The notes below the pieces were generated by a model. It searched no databases. It was not told the origin of the DNA and saw only the letters and a program-made list of their open reading frames with translations. From contig OY294069.1 of the NCBI GenBank assembly GCA_958510875.1, positions 1,550,001-1,614,000 on the forward strand: DNA of 64,000 nucleotides. Reading direction: 5' to 3'. The DNA is from Endomychus coccineus (lineage: Eukaryota > Arthropoda > Insecta > Coleoptera > Endomychidae). Shown here one piece after another: positions 11,335-21,436 of this stretch. The stretch's first letter is position 1; each line of letters begins with the position of its first letter. A program made the position numbers and the translations under genes.

Positions 11335-12453
11335 TTATTTATTAGATATATTTATGGTCAATTGTGAACAACTATTTAATACAATTGAACTCTGTCCACT
11401 TCCCTCCTTTCCAGTAAAATTAACAACTTTAGTATCCACATTTGATACTCTGGAAACGCCAGAAAATATTTTATTGCCGATGTTCGACTTATTGGCTAGC
11501 GAGTCCTCAATATAGCCCTCCGCGACAGCGGAAGACTTCCATCCTCCATGTTGCTTCAACATTGTTATGTCCCCACCAGAATGCACCAGCAACGTGGCCG
11601 AAGTTCTGCGAAAGCAGTGCCCGGTATACTCTTTCGCATGGGATAGTCCCAGAAAAGTAGCAATTTCTTCTGGCATTTTACCGAATTTGTGAATGCCAAT
11701 GAATTGATGATGTGCTTTACCGTTCTCATATTTATAGAAGACACGCCGATTATTTAAATTCGAGGGTCTGGAGGCTGCATATTTTCTGTAAACGCTTAAA
11801 TATTCCGTTACTACAAAAGATCTTGATCTTTTAGTCTTAGTATTTGGTAGCATAATTAGCAATTTGTCGCCCATATCATTTATATCATCTATTTTCATTT
11901 GCAAAAGCTCATCACATCTACAAGCCCCAGCGACTGCAATAATAATTACAACCTAAAATATAAATTGAAAATTAGTTCTTTAATCCATAATAGATCATTT
12001 TCAACATATTCCTACCTTCGTACACAAATACAGTTCATCTGGGGCATCTGATAAAAGTTTCTCGATTTCTTCTCTTTGAAAAACTCGGGATTTTTTTGCA
12101 TGGAAACCGTCTGACTGGCGTTTCAAAAAAGCCCGTAACTTCTGGTATTTTGCCAAATCAATGTTATTTTTTATGTTCAGAGTAGCTTTCAACATCGAAT
12201 AGGTAGACCATAACGTTGCAGGCTTCATTTTCTTTGAAAGATCGGAAAAATAGACAATCAGCACATTTTCAGAGAAAGATCCTATATTTTTCTTCTGTCT
12301 ATATTCCATGAATCTGCTGTATGTGAGTTCATATACAGTTCTTGATTTTTCCGGTAAAAGGTTAAATTCCACATCTCGCGCCTGGTCTCTTATCTCAGGT
12401 GGTGTTAATTGCATCAATTCATCCTCACTTTGCAGTAAATCCATTTCTAACAT
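11335..12453 (-). CDS. Crypton-like tyrosine recombinase
   Basis: Predicted 351 aa protein from two exons, 12453-12016 and 11952-11335, with a 63 bp GT-AG intron that keeps phase 0. The start is the ATG at 12453-12451. The N-terminal half looks like a helical core-binding domain (LPEKSRTVYELTYSRFMEYR, VLIVYFSDLS, YQKLRAFLKR). The C-terminal half has the catalytic set of tyrosine recombinases: Arg in GACRCDEL just after the intron, a Lys in PNTKTKRSRSF, His and Arg in TGHCFRRTSAT, the HGGWKS box and the nucleophile Tyr in AEGYIEDS. These enzymes cut and rejoin DNA through a 3'-phosphotyrosine in the nucleus. No frameshift or stop is visible. A decayed relative with the same intron position lies at 33419-34571. 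A domesticated host gene is possible, but the border sites favour a transposon. Confidence 0.8.
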
Positions 12454-12679
12454 GACAACTTTTCAAAATTGACAATGACAAAGTAAACAGTAAACAAACA
12501 TATTCAACAAACGTCATCAGCGGTAAACATAGTAACGCAGGGCCCAGTTACCTTTAATAAAATAATTTAGTTATTTGGATATTGATAATGAAACGCAATT
12601 TAAATATGAAAAAGTCGATTTTGCGTGGAATTGGAACAAATTTGAAGAAAAAATTATATGTTTCACAAGACAGAAAAGC

Positions 12680-12752
12680 AGATTTAATGCCTTGGCTGGT
12701 TTCATAGCCTCGCTACGCTCGGCTATGAAACACCAGCCGCGGCATTAAATCT
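12680..12752. repeat. Long hairpin beside Crypton-like gene
   Basis: Arms of about 30 bp (12680-12709 and 12721-12752) enclose an 11 bp loop at 12710-12720. Left-arm words AGATTTAATGCC, GGCTGG and TTTCATAGCC are mirrored on the right with two small bulges. It sits about 230 bp upstream of the recombinase start codon and could be a regulatory or terminal structure. Confidence 0.85.
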
Positions 12753-12929
12753 TGTGCTTTTATGCCTAGTAAAACAAATAACTAATATCTGTAACAGTAA
12801 TACTGTAATTGTTGAATAGGACTTTGTTTTCAAAATTATATTCAAGAATAAAATTCACTGTCTGGTTATTATATACAGTTGAGTAATAAGTGGCAAACTA
12901 ATTGACCATCTCAGAAGTATTATTACTAA

Positions 12930-13490
12930 CTAACGTTTTCATAAAACAGCTGAGGGTAACTTATAATCATTTCTTTTACTCTGAATATATCCCCAAAAGG
13001 CCTTTGGACTGTCAGAAATATTGTTTCCAATTCTATCAATGTAATTTTCAAAGCACTACTCTAGAATAGCTTTGCAACTGTCCCTCAATTTACAGAAGTC
13101 ATAGTAGCAATTTAAGTTTCCTGTTTCCTTATATTTTTTATGAGTGGTTCTTTCGTCGTAAATCGTTTTTCTAAGGCTATAACTGAACCAAGAGGGAAAG
13201 GGAAAAGTTTTGATTTTTATTAAAGGAATAAATCGATGGATTGCTTGATATATAATGTCATAAAAACAATTAATGTTATTATTAACATCTGAGAACAGAG
13301 AATATGCTGTCATTTAACGTCAGGCAAGAAGTCGTTTATCTCAATATAATTTCCATTTATGAAATCAAAAAAGAATTGCTCGTATTCAGATTCTTCCAGA
13401 ACAGAAATATTTGAAGAGAATTCAATAGCCGTGCCAACACTATTTTTGAAGATTTCATTGTAGAGTTTTGTACGAAAAAATGTTGGAAAA
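12930..13490 (-). pseudogene. LINE endonuclease-RT linker fragment
   Basis: The minus strand encodes a piece of the linker between the endonuclease and reverse transcriptase domains of a LINE. Landmarks are FPFPSWFSYSLRKTIYDE, THKKYKETGNLNCYYDF and CKAILE, then after one stop YIDRIGNNISDSPKAFWGYI and QSKRNDYKLPS. This W[FY]S..LRK..., HKKYK..., KAFW..I.SKR order is typical of Jockey/CR1-like LINEs. The open part is about 85 codons (13313-13056). Neither the endonuclease active site nor the reverse transcriptase palm is included, so the piece is inert. Confidence 0.75.
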
Positions 13491-13554
13491 TATTCTTAAA
13501 CTTTCTTGACTAAATACATATATAGGCAATCAATTAATACTTTTAGGATCGCCT

Positions 13555-13690
13555 TCCTGGAGAAAATACAAGCTCGAGTCGTGGTTGTCTTAAATTTAAT
13601 AGCTCTTTATTTTTGCATCGACAGGTCATCGTCTTGCACTTCTAGCTTCATTGGATGATATTATGGGCTCTAGAGGAGAAAGCCGAATTT
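13555..13690 (-). pseudogene. LINE family A scrap (palm region)
   Basis: This short stretch shares wording with the minus-strand family A copies at 37.26-37.71 kb, for example TAGCTTCATTGGATGATAT followed by GGGCTCTAGAGGAGA, and with the plus-strand copy at 55.2 kb (AAGCTTGTATTTTCTCC in complement). It carries no open frame. The call rests on these within-window matches only. Confidence 0.4.
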
Positions 13691-13699
13691 GATAGTTGC

Positions 13700-13930
13700 T
13701 AGATCTTTTCTGTAGATGCTTAGAATACTAGTGATATCAATTTTACTTGTATTATTTTTTGAAAAGATGATTTTATTGGGTCATAAACTTGGAGATGTCC
13801 AGAATCCAGTTTTTCGGCACGCTGTACCACGGATAGCCCTCATCTAAGAACAAAACTAACGTTGGAATCGAATTCCTCATGTTTGCAAACGTATTATAAC
13901 GCACCATTTCATGAGTTTGACCGATTTGTT
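13700..13930 (+). repeat. Isolated diverged satellite unit
   Basis: Carries, in order, the blocks of the 305 bp unit: TTAGAATACTAGTGATA, ATTTTATTGGGTCATAAAC, CCAGAATCCAG, the CACGCTGTA anchor at 13819, AACAAAACTAACGTTGGAATC and CTCATGTTTGCAAACGTAT. It is an old single copy about 4 kb from the main array, so the 300 bp form once spread or was moved beyond it. Confidence 0.8.
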
Positions 13931-15029
13931 TCTACTAATTCATTATATTCATTGAAAATGTTTGATAATTGCTGGACTTTATTCTGTAAGAGCCTAGAAT
14001 ACTGTTTACTTATGCCTATAATATATCAGATTGAAAAAATCGTAGATGGGGAATCTCAAAAGTTTTGTTATTGTCACTGTCTATATAATTTTCGATTATC
14101 CTAGCAAGTGTTTGTGTTGAAAAAAGTCAAAAGTTCATAGTGCTCTTCTGAAAATACGTCGCTACGGTACTGTCGCCCTGGTGTCCCTTTATCTCTAAAT
14201 GACTTGACCACGTTCTTATGCGATATTCCAGATTTCGAATCCTTACTTTATGGAACTGTTATTACCGGCGGTTCCTGTCAAAAACACGCTGCCCCCGCTC
14301 GTTCCATCTGCATCCAAAGATAGGGTCATAAAACATATTTGTGAGCGTACTACGGAGACAAAATCAAAGCTGCATTGAGTAATGGCGACCGGCTTTTGTT
14401 TTGTATACACATAGATATTTGCGGTCACGGGTATATCCTGTATAATATACTCGTAAAACTGAACAACAGGGATTGTTGCAATCTTATATTTAACTGATAT
14501 CAGAAGTCTTCCTCTTTGCCTCTCTCGCTCTGTATCTCTCTCCAGCTATTAGGTTTTTGTAATGTGTTATTGAAGATTCAAGATATTCTCCGCATAAGAA
14601 GTTTTCTATCTAAATTGCATCTCTGGGATCATGCCCAGTTACTATTAAAAGCTATAAATCTAATATTAATTGGAGACTCCTTTTTAGTACAATCGCATGT
14701 AATCGTTACGTTGTATTGGTAGCCTTCGATCTCATTTCCAATTCTGTGATCGTAACTATATGCAATCAGTCGCATACTTTCGGTTATCTCGAATAGTCTT
14801 CTAGTATGTGGTGTTTAACCATTACCAAGATTTCGATATTCCTTCATGTTTATGTAGTCTACGATGTGATTATCACCATAAAGAGTTCCGACAAAGAATT
14901 CGGTAACAGAGTTACTTTTCCGAAAAAAATTTTCGAAATAAAATTTAGAGCATAATGTTACTCAACAATATTATTCTCATTACAGTTTGAAGTAAAATGT
15001 TCTTTGACCGATATATTTTCTGGGTAGGG
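13931..15029. other. No recognised gene
   Basis: No supported coding frame or repeat family recognised. Short open stretches read as chance. Confidence 0.35.
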
Positions 15030-15213
15030 GAGGCCGGGGTTTGAAGTTCCGATTTTTGGGTAGGACGCAATATGAATGTAATAGAAAAATTTATAATCCA
15101 TAATTCCTGTATAAATATATGCAGATTTTATCCTAGTTTCAAATTTTATAGTCAAATTCATTGAAATAATAATACATTTTGGGTCAGGATATTTTTTCTG
15201 TAGCAAGTCGACA

Positions 15214-15250
15214 AGGAACAACTCGCCCCACAAAGGGGCTGGTTGTTCCT
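15214..15250. repeat. Subterminal palindrome of pogo element
   Basis: AGGAACAAC and GTTGTTCCT enclose a GCCCC...GGGGC stem, giving an imperfect palindrome. Another GTTGTTCC copy follows at about 15263. The same word forms the 17678-17695 palindrome at the other end. These are candidate transposase-binding sites. Confidence 0.7.
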
Positions 15251-15725
15251 CAGTTGAGGTAAGTTGTTCCGCTGTCAACTCCAATCATTAATAAGGTAAT
15301 ATTAGTTGGAAAGGTATGTATAAAATAAATAAGGCACATTTACTGAATATTTATGAAAGTTTCATTTACAATATGAATAAAGTAAAGTACTAAATTTTAA
15401 TGTTTTTGAAATATATTCAACAAACAGGTTTTAATGGAACAAAACTATAAACAAAATAGTAGCAAGCATTATTACTAATAATGTAATACAACCTATTAAT
15501 TAGGGCTTATGACTAATAAACATCTATGATATTAAATGCTTTTGTCAAAAAGACAAAACTATTTATTTTAATTAAAACAAAAAGAAAAATCAACAAATTT
15601 GAACATTTCGAACTAAAGTTTCTTTATTCAGTCTCATAGCATTCACTTAATTGAGATCAAATAATCTAATTAAAGGTTTACTTAAGTTATAGTTTTATTT
15701 CAGTTTCGCAGAACTTGAAAAATAA

Positions 15726-17627
15726 TTATTCAGAGGATTCGTCGTCAGAATTACAATTCGGACAAACATAGAAGTGAACATCTTTAGATTTCAGGCATTT
15801 AAAATGAGCCCAATTCTTACACATGACGCATTCAATCCATTGTTCACCTGGTTGTGAATTAGAGTATGAGTCGCAACATATTAAACAATACCATTCCAGG
15901 CTGTCTTCTTCACTATCACTTCCATGATCATCTTGCAGGACTATCCGTTTCGCATTTTCTCTACCATTTGCGGATCACTTTAAAATTTCGCTTGTTTTCA
16001 CCGGTTGCCTTTTTCTTTCCAACTCTTTTTTTAATTTTCTTCTCCTTTATTTTACTATTGCTCTTTCCTCTTCTTGCTTTTTCTTCAGCCAAAGCGTTCT
16101 TTTCAGGCGTATCTGTCAGTATTGCTGATCTTCTTATTCGTCGGTTATTCGGTACAGATGATCTCGGTGGTGCTCTAGGTAAGGGTTTAACAGCTTCAGG
16201 GGAAAATGTGCTAGTTGTGGCTTGAATGATAAATGGCAAGTTAACAATATTCGAGGGTCCTGGTTGAGGTTCGTTGGTTGCTGATCCTGTTGCTGCTGGA
16301 AGTGGTTCGCTACCTGGGATGGCTTCCATATTATGATCCACCTGAGGCTCTTCAGGGTCTGCTATTTCTTGGAGCTGTGATTCCATATTTGAAATATTAG
16401 TGTCGGGAATAGGTCGGTCTGTAACGAAAGACGGAGCAAAATCTTCATCTGTAAATATTTCAGGGTTGCATGGACTTATGCCTGCCTTTTTAAATGCATT
16501 CATAATGTTATTTGGGGTCGCTGCTAGAGGCCATGCATGTTTTACAATTCCAGGTATCTCATAAATAGACATTATCTTGCCCGGATTATTACGTAACCAG
16601 TTTTCTTGAGCTTTGGCACAATACGTTTTAAACGGTCCATTAACGCCAACGTCTAGTGGTTGCAAATTATGCGTACAGTGTGGGGGGAAAGAATAACCGA
16701 ATTGGCCTTTGCCTTTTCAACAACATCAATGTCAACATGTGATTGATGGTTATCGAGCAATAACAATACTGGGTCCTCGGGAGTGGGCTTTGTGTGTTTT
16801 ATAAAATGGTTCATAAAGATGAGGAATTCTTTAACTGTCATCCATCCCGAGCTATTTCCCGCTCCAATACTTTCTGGGGGTCCATCACGAATAAATAGGT
16901 CTTTATACTTAAGGCGAGGAAAAACAAACATAGGTGGTATAGTGTTTCCAACTGCATTCGCTGCTAATTCGACGGTAACTAAAGTTCCTCGCTCTGCTGA
17001 TACTATGGCACCTACTTGCTTAACGCCCTTTGCAGCTACTATTTTCTTTGGTTTTAATACAGTGGTGACTCCTGTTTCGTCCAAGTTCCATATTCTAGAT
17101 GGTAGCAATTTATATTTCAATATGACATCTCCGAGCTTGTTAAAAAATGTATTAACATTGTGCCGGTTGAAAGATGATGCGCGACCTGCACTTGTGGCTT
17201 CCGGAGATCTTATGGATAAAGACGGATTTCTTTTCAGAAAACCCGTGAACCAATCAGCTTCAGCTTCTTTATTTCTATGCCAAGAGACTGGAATGTTAGG
17301 CATGTCAAATTTAACAGCACAAGTATATGCTAACTTCCTCACTTCTTCTGGCAAGAGACCAAAGTAAATTGACGCACATTTTAACAAATAATCTGCCAAT
17401 GTCTTCTCCTGGTCGTGGTTGAACACCTGTCTAGAATAGTAACCCACAGTTGGTGTTAAACCGGCCTTCAACTTTTTGACGTAGCGAAATAATGTCATAT
17501 GACATATCTCTAGTTCCCGAGCTACCGTCTTAAGCTTACGACCGTCTTTAATAACAGCATCAGCTGCCCGCTGCAAAAGGTCTATCGAAACGTTGCCCCG
17601 TTCGGTTTTCCGTTTATAGTTTCTCAT
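15726..17627 (-). pseudogene. pogo-family transposase with C-terminal PHD-like finger
   Basis: The reading starts at the ATG at 17627-17625 (MRNYKRKTERG). A psq/CENP-B-type helix-turn-helix comes first (SIDLLQRAADAVIKDGRK, then ARELEICHMTLFRYVKK). A DDE_1 catalytic core follows, with Asp in WNLDETG, Asp in LLLLDNHQSH and the third Asp in LQPLDVGV. The frame breaks near 16676-16680, where two extra bases (AC on the coding strand) precede the third Asp; it resumes at about 16665. After a Lys/Arg-rich tail there is an in-frame TAG following VIRKW. The same frame then runs to 15726 and encodes a C4HC3-like zinc finger (WYCLIC, WIECVMCKNWAHFKC, FYVCPNC). Many insect pogo transposases end in such a finger. 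One frameshift and one stop show recent decay. It would bind element ends and cut DNA in the nucleus if intact. Confidence 0.85.
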
Positions 17628-17677
17628 CCTAAAACAAAGTATCAATTTTATTATTTACGTGTTTCATTACGGGGCAC

Positions 17678-17695
17678 GTTGTTCCGCGGAACAAC
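17678..17695. repeat. Perfect 18 bp palindrome near pogo 5' end
   Basis: GTTGTTCCGCGGAACAAC is a perfect palindrome, about 50 bp upstream of the transposase start. It repeats the GGAACAAC word found near the other end at 15214-15250. A site for transposase binding or autoregulation is plausible. Confidence 0.85.
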
Positions 17696-17745
17696 TAGCC
17701 CCACACTAGATCAACTATGAACCCCAAATCCCATTTTCAAAGTGA

Positions 17746-18106
17746 CCTCCAATTATAATAGAATAGGTTATAAAAAGCCTACAATGATATTGAAAAGGTA
17801 ATTACTATAGTTCGCCCAACTGATAATAGCAAGTAACTCACAAACAACTAGCAGGTTGATTGATATAGGCCAAAAACTTAAATGATGAAAAAATTTACTT
17901 ACGTGATGTTAATGTGTCACTAATCGGTTACCACTATCACACGTAGACAGAGCGCCACTAAAATGGCTGATTTCAACCAATTGAAACCAGTCGCTGAAAT
18001 GCTCGGTATGATTTAATCTCTTTTTTCTTAGTATCTCCGTAAATTTTATTATAATTAAATCACTGGTAGAGTACACGTATATTAGATATTACTATTATGG
18101 TTGCCT
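17746..18106. other. No recognised gene
   Basis: Nothing recognised between the pogo element and the hairpin element. Confidence 0.4.
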
Positions 18107-18300
18107 AATTTACAAGTGAGGTTTCGGTTTGAATATGGGAAAATACATTGCCAGGATTGAACAATTCATATAGGATAATAGGGTAGAATTAATGAGGTAA
18201 AATTTCCTAATTACCTGGTTAACCCTACCCTATCCTATTGCAATTATTCAATCTCGCCATGTATTTCCCCATATTCAAACCGAAACCCCTCTTGTTAATT
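18107..18300. mobile_element. Hairpin (foldback) MITE-like element
   Basis: Nearly the whole 194 bp folds on itself. The left arm at 18107-18193 includes GTTTCGGTTTGAATATGGG, AAATACAT and TAGGATAATAGGGTAG. The right arm at about 18228-18300 is its complement with few mismatches (CTACCCTATCCTATTG, ATGTATTTCCCCATATTC, AAACCGAAAC). It carries no protein. The form is that of a non-autonomous foldback MITE. No clear target duplication is seen, though AATT lies at both outer edges. Confidence 0.8.
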
Positions 18301-19340
18301 GTATATTATTATAACTATAAATGTCCTAAGATCTTTCATGTTTATTCATACATTAGGATCGTTTTGAAGATGGCACGCTAGTGGTCGAAACCTATAGTCA
18401 CGTTAGTGTTTCTATAATATAAGTGATGAAAAATGAAGTAATAAATGTTTTATTGTATCAAATATATCAAAACCGCTTATCCATAATAATTTACATCGCA
18501 GATAACATTTTACCCAATAGACCTAAAATTTTAAGCACAGCAATATATCAATTATTACATAATAGCGACGATTACTTATGTCAAGTTTGTCAGTAAACTT
18601 CCCTTCGTGTGAAAACGCGATGAGCTTCAAAACGTCAAGTGCTCCGTTTCTTTGTAAACGCGGGCCCTAAGGTGTAGTTTTACGTGTGTTAATGTTGACT
18701 GCAAGAAGAGCGGCATGTGTGGCCTCTACAGAGAGACGATCATTTAGTTCCATGACTCCTGTGGATTATTTTAATGTCCTGGAAATAAGTTGATTACTGT
18801 ACCGTGGCTGGCGGTTGCCTGCCAGCTAACATTGACCGTGAAATATTCTGAAAAAGAGCTCTTCTTTTTCGTTACATTGTTGTTTTTATCTCTGGTCTAC
18901 CGTATCATTACAGTCATAGATTCAATATTAATGTTCGATGGTGAGACGACGTGCAAAAATTAATTTGATTTTATAATGTGGTGGCATGAACGTGAAACGT
19001 GAAAATATACTTTCATTACATGGCGTTCAATACTTCAAAAATGCAGTATGCCTAATCAAAAAATCAAAATTGAGATAAATTAAGAAATAAAGAAAAAATA
19101 ATGGGCTTTCCGTAATAAACACCATGCGAACAAAAGCTCTTAACTGAATAACATGCTCGCAGCTTATCTAGCGAATTTCGTCGATTATATCTTGCTGTAG
19201 CGTATTGTTGCCGAAGAACTCATCGATAAGGCTGTGACATCCAGAAGAGATTCATCCTGAATTAGATAACTCACAATATTATCAGATTATATACAAAATT
19301 CTCGGGAATTAGGTCACATTAACACTCTGTTATAAATGTT
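18301..19340. other. No recognised gene
   Basis: No coding frame or repeat recognised in about 1 kb. Confidence 0.35.
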
Positions 19341-19353
19341 CGTCTTTACGTAC

Positions 19354-19378
19354 GTTTCGGTCTCACGACCATAATCAG
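19354..19378 (-). ncRNA. Hammerhead-like motif at Penelope-like end
   Basis: Read on the minus strand, CTGATTA is followed by a GGTC-GTGA-GACC stem loop and then GAAAC. This is the order of a hammerhead core: CUGANGA, stem II, GAAA. The first box has one mismatch. Hammerhead ribozymes are known in the terminal repeats of Penelope-like elements, and one such element begins directly downstream on the other strand. Stems I and III and the cleavage site are not clear, so activity is doubtful. Confidence 0.35.
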
Positions 19379-19388
19379 AAGACTTATT

Positions 19389-21279
19389 TTGTTGCAAAAT
19401 AAGAAGGCGTACGCAAAATTATTAAATTCTTTTCATAAAAACTGTTTGAACCTGTGCATTAAAGAAGCATGTGCAATTGTAGCTGAGGTTGAAAACAAAA
19501 TCAAACTGGTTAAACAAACCTGTCATCAAAATTTTGATAGCAACTTTATATCGCAATTTTTTCAAATTCAGCATAACAATTTCGAAAAAAATTTCAACAA
19601 AATCAAAGCCATTCAATCTAAAAAGATAAATAATTTAATGAAAGACGTAACATATGAAAAAAAGAATAGCAATGAACAATGGTTGAAAAATCTAACTGAC
19701 ATAAAAATTCCGGATGAGGTGCAGCACACGTTAAGCTTAGGTCCGAAGTTTGCATTGCCTAATAATAATAAAAAACTGCCTATTGACAATATTATTGCAA
19801 ATTTAGAATGCGGAATCAGGAATAAAAATTTAGAAGAAAAAAATTAAATTAGAAACGAAGTTTGTAACATCTTGACAAACAAAAAGAACAAACAGAAGGC
19901 AGAAGTAGGTATTGCAAAGAATCGTTTTAACTATCGTACAAAAATAACAAAAGATTTCTTAGATGCTAACCCTCAAATTTTAGTTTTGAACGGGGATAAA
20001 TGTAATAAAACCGTCATAATGCATAAAAATGACTATGAAAACAAAATAGGAAACCTTTTAAATGATGAAACAACTTATAAAAAATTAAAATCTGACCCTA
20101 CTTCATCAGTACAAAATAACATGAATAAATTGATAAATAAATGGCATAAAAATAAGATAATCCCTATTGAATTAAAAAATAATTTAATTTGCCATAATGG
20201 GCTTGCACCTTATATCTATGGGCTTCCTGAATTACATAAAAATGATATACCCCTAAGACCCATTGTAAGTAATATTGGAGCGCCTACTTACAATTTATCA
20301 AAATTTCTATCAAAATCTATCAATAATATAATAGGAAAAAATGAATTTTATGTGAAAGACTCATGGCATTTTAATGAATTTATAAAAAATCAATCCGTAC
20401 CAGTAAACCATCAACTAATTTCCTTGGATGTTGTTTCTTTATTTACAAATATACCTGTCGTTTTGGCATTAAATTAAAAAAACGTTGGCCAGAGATTAAA
20501 AACCACACACCTCTTGATCAATCGGATTTTATAAATGCGGTAAAGTTTTGTTTAGAATGCACTTATTTTCAGTACGGTGAGCAATATTTTGGACAAATTT
20601 TCGGCACAGCAATGTGATCTCCTATTTCAACTACCATTGCTAACCTCGTTATGGGATGCCTAGAGGAATCTGTTATAAATTCATTAGATTTTCAGCCTGT
20701 TTTCTTTAAACGGTATGTGGATGATTGCCTTAGTGTGTTCCCAACGATAAAATTCAATATGTGATTAATAAATTTAACAATTTCCATTGTGTACTTCAAT
20801 TCACTTGTGAAATAGAAATAAACAATAACATTAATTTTCTAGATATGACCATTAGGCATGATGCAGATGGAAAAATAAAAACTTCTTGGTTTACTAAAGA
20901 AGTCTGGTCTCAACGTTATCTTCATTTCAATTCCGTTGCACCAGCTTGTTATAAAAAAAGTGTCATAAACAGCCTCACAGACCACGCGGTAAAATTATCC
21001 CACGCAGAGGACCGTCCCAAAAATTTAAAAATTGTTCGTAATGCATTGGAAATGAATGGCTACCCAAAAACTTTCTACAATCCTATCATTAAAGAGAGAA
21101 TAAACAAAATCTATAATGGTTCTTCTTATAAAAATAACATAACAGGTAATACAGACAATTATATAACTTTACCATACATTCCGGAGACCTCAGAAAAAAT
21201 TAAGAAATGTTTGAAAAAGTACGATATAAATGTTGCGCATAAACCTACTAACTGTGTTGGCAGAATTTCAGGGTTGTAA
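19389..21279 (+). pseudogene. Penelope-like element reverse transcriptase
   Basis: Three open blocks (about 19389-19847, 19872-20477 and 20761-21279), with a broken stretch between the second and third, make up a Penelope-like reverse transcriptase. The first block is the Lys-rich N-terminal region (SLGPKFALP). The second holds APYIYGLPELHKNDIPLRPI, VSNIGAPTYNLSKFL and LISLDVVSLFTNIP, the finger and first catalytic Asp region. The third catalytic motif, YVDDC, is encoded at about 20713-20727 in the frameshifted gap. The last block has INFLDMTI and RYLHFNS, the thumb. Stops and frameshifts near 19847, 20470, 20617 and 20761 kill it. It ends abruptly at about 21279, before the GIY-YIG endonuclease that these elements need. 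Such elements are also known to keep inverted terminal repeats, which fits the minus-strand motif at its 5' side. Confidence 0.85.
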
Positions 21280-21436
21280 TCCTGTTGAGAGGAATGGAAA
21301 AATAACCGTACGCTAAAGCACGGCATAATTTGATATACGGATGAGTCTAGAAAAGTCGAGGTAGGTTTTTGCGGTCCTAAATATATTGCGAATGGGAGAT
21401 CTCAAAAGTCTTCCAAGCCAACTTACTTAACGCACT

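Larger units (their letters stand above)
11145..12770 (-). mobile_element. Crypton-like tyrosine recombinase element 1
   Basis: A single gene for a tyrosine recombinase (11335-12453, minus) lies between borders that share a short word: CTTTTAATGCCTAG at 11146-11159 and CTTTTATGCCTAG at about 12757-12769. Cryptons encode only a tyrosine recombinase and move by recombination between short sites, so shared end words are expected in place of long inverted repeats. The left border carries two near-perfect 26 bp palindromes; the right carries a long hairpin. Exact ends are inferred. No empty site is available here to prove them. Confidence 0.6.
15030..17745 (-). mobile_element. pogo-type DNA transposon, decayed
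   Basis: The transposase remnant (15726-17627) lies between ends that look inverted relative to each other. Near 15035 the plus strand reads GGGGTTTGAAGTTCC then GATTTTTGGG. Near 17715-17740 its counterpart, read on the minus strand, is CTTTGAAAATGGGATTTGGGG. Inside each end lie copies of a GGAACAACT-GCCCC motif. Length and single-gene content fit a full-length pogo element of the Tc1/mariner superfamily. Exact termini and the TA target duplication could not be fixed by eye. Confidence 0.6.

Noticed and set aside
12721..12752. Possible terminal inverted repeat pairing with 11145-11170
   Set aside because: The sequence pairs with its own neighbour (12680-12709), not with the far border; only the CTTTTA-TGCCTAG word is shared across the element.
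15866..16225. 119-codon plus-strand frame with hydrophobic stretches
   Set aside because: Antisense of the Lys-rich tail of the pogo transposase.
16783..17367. 194-codon plus-strand frame
   Set aside because: Exact antisense shadow of the pogo transposase core.
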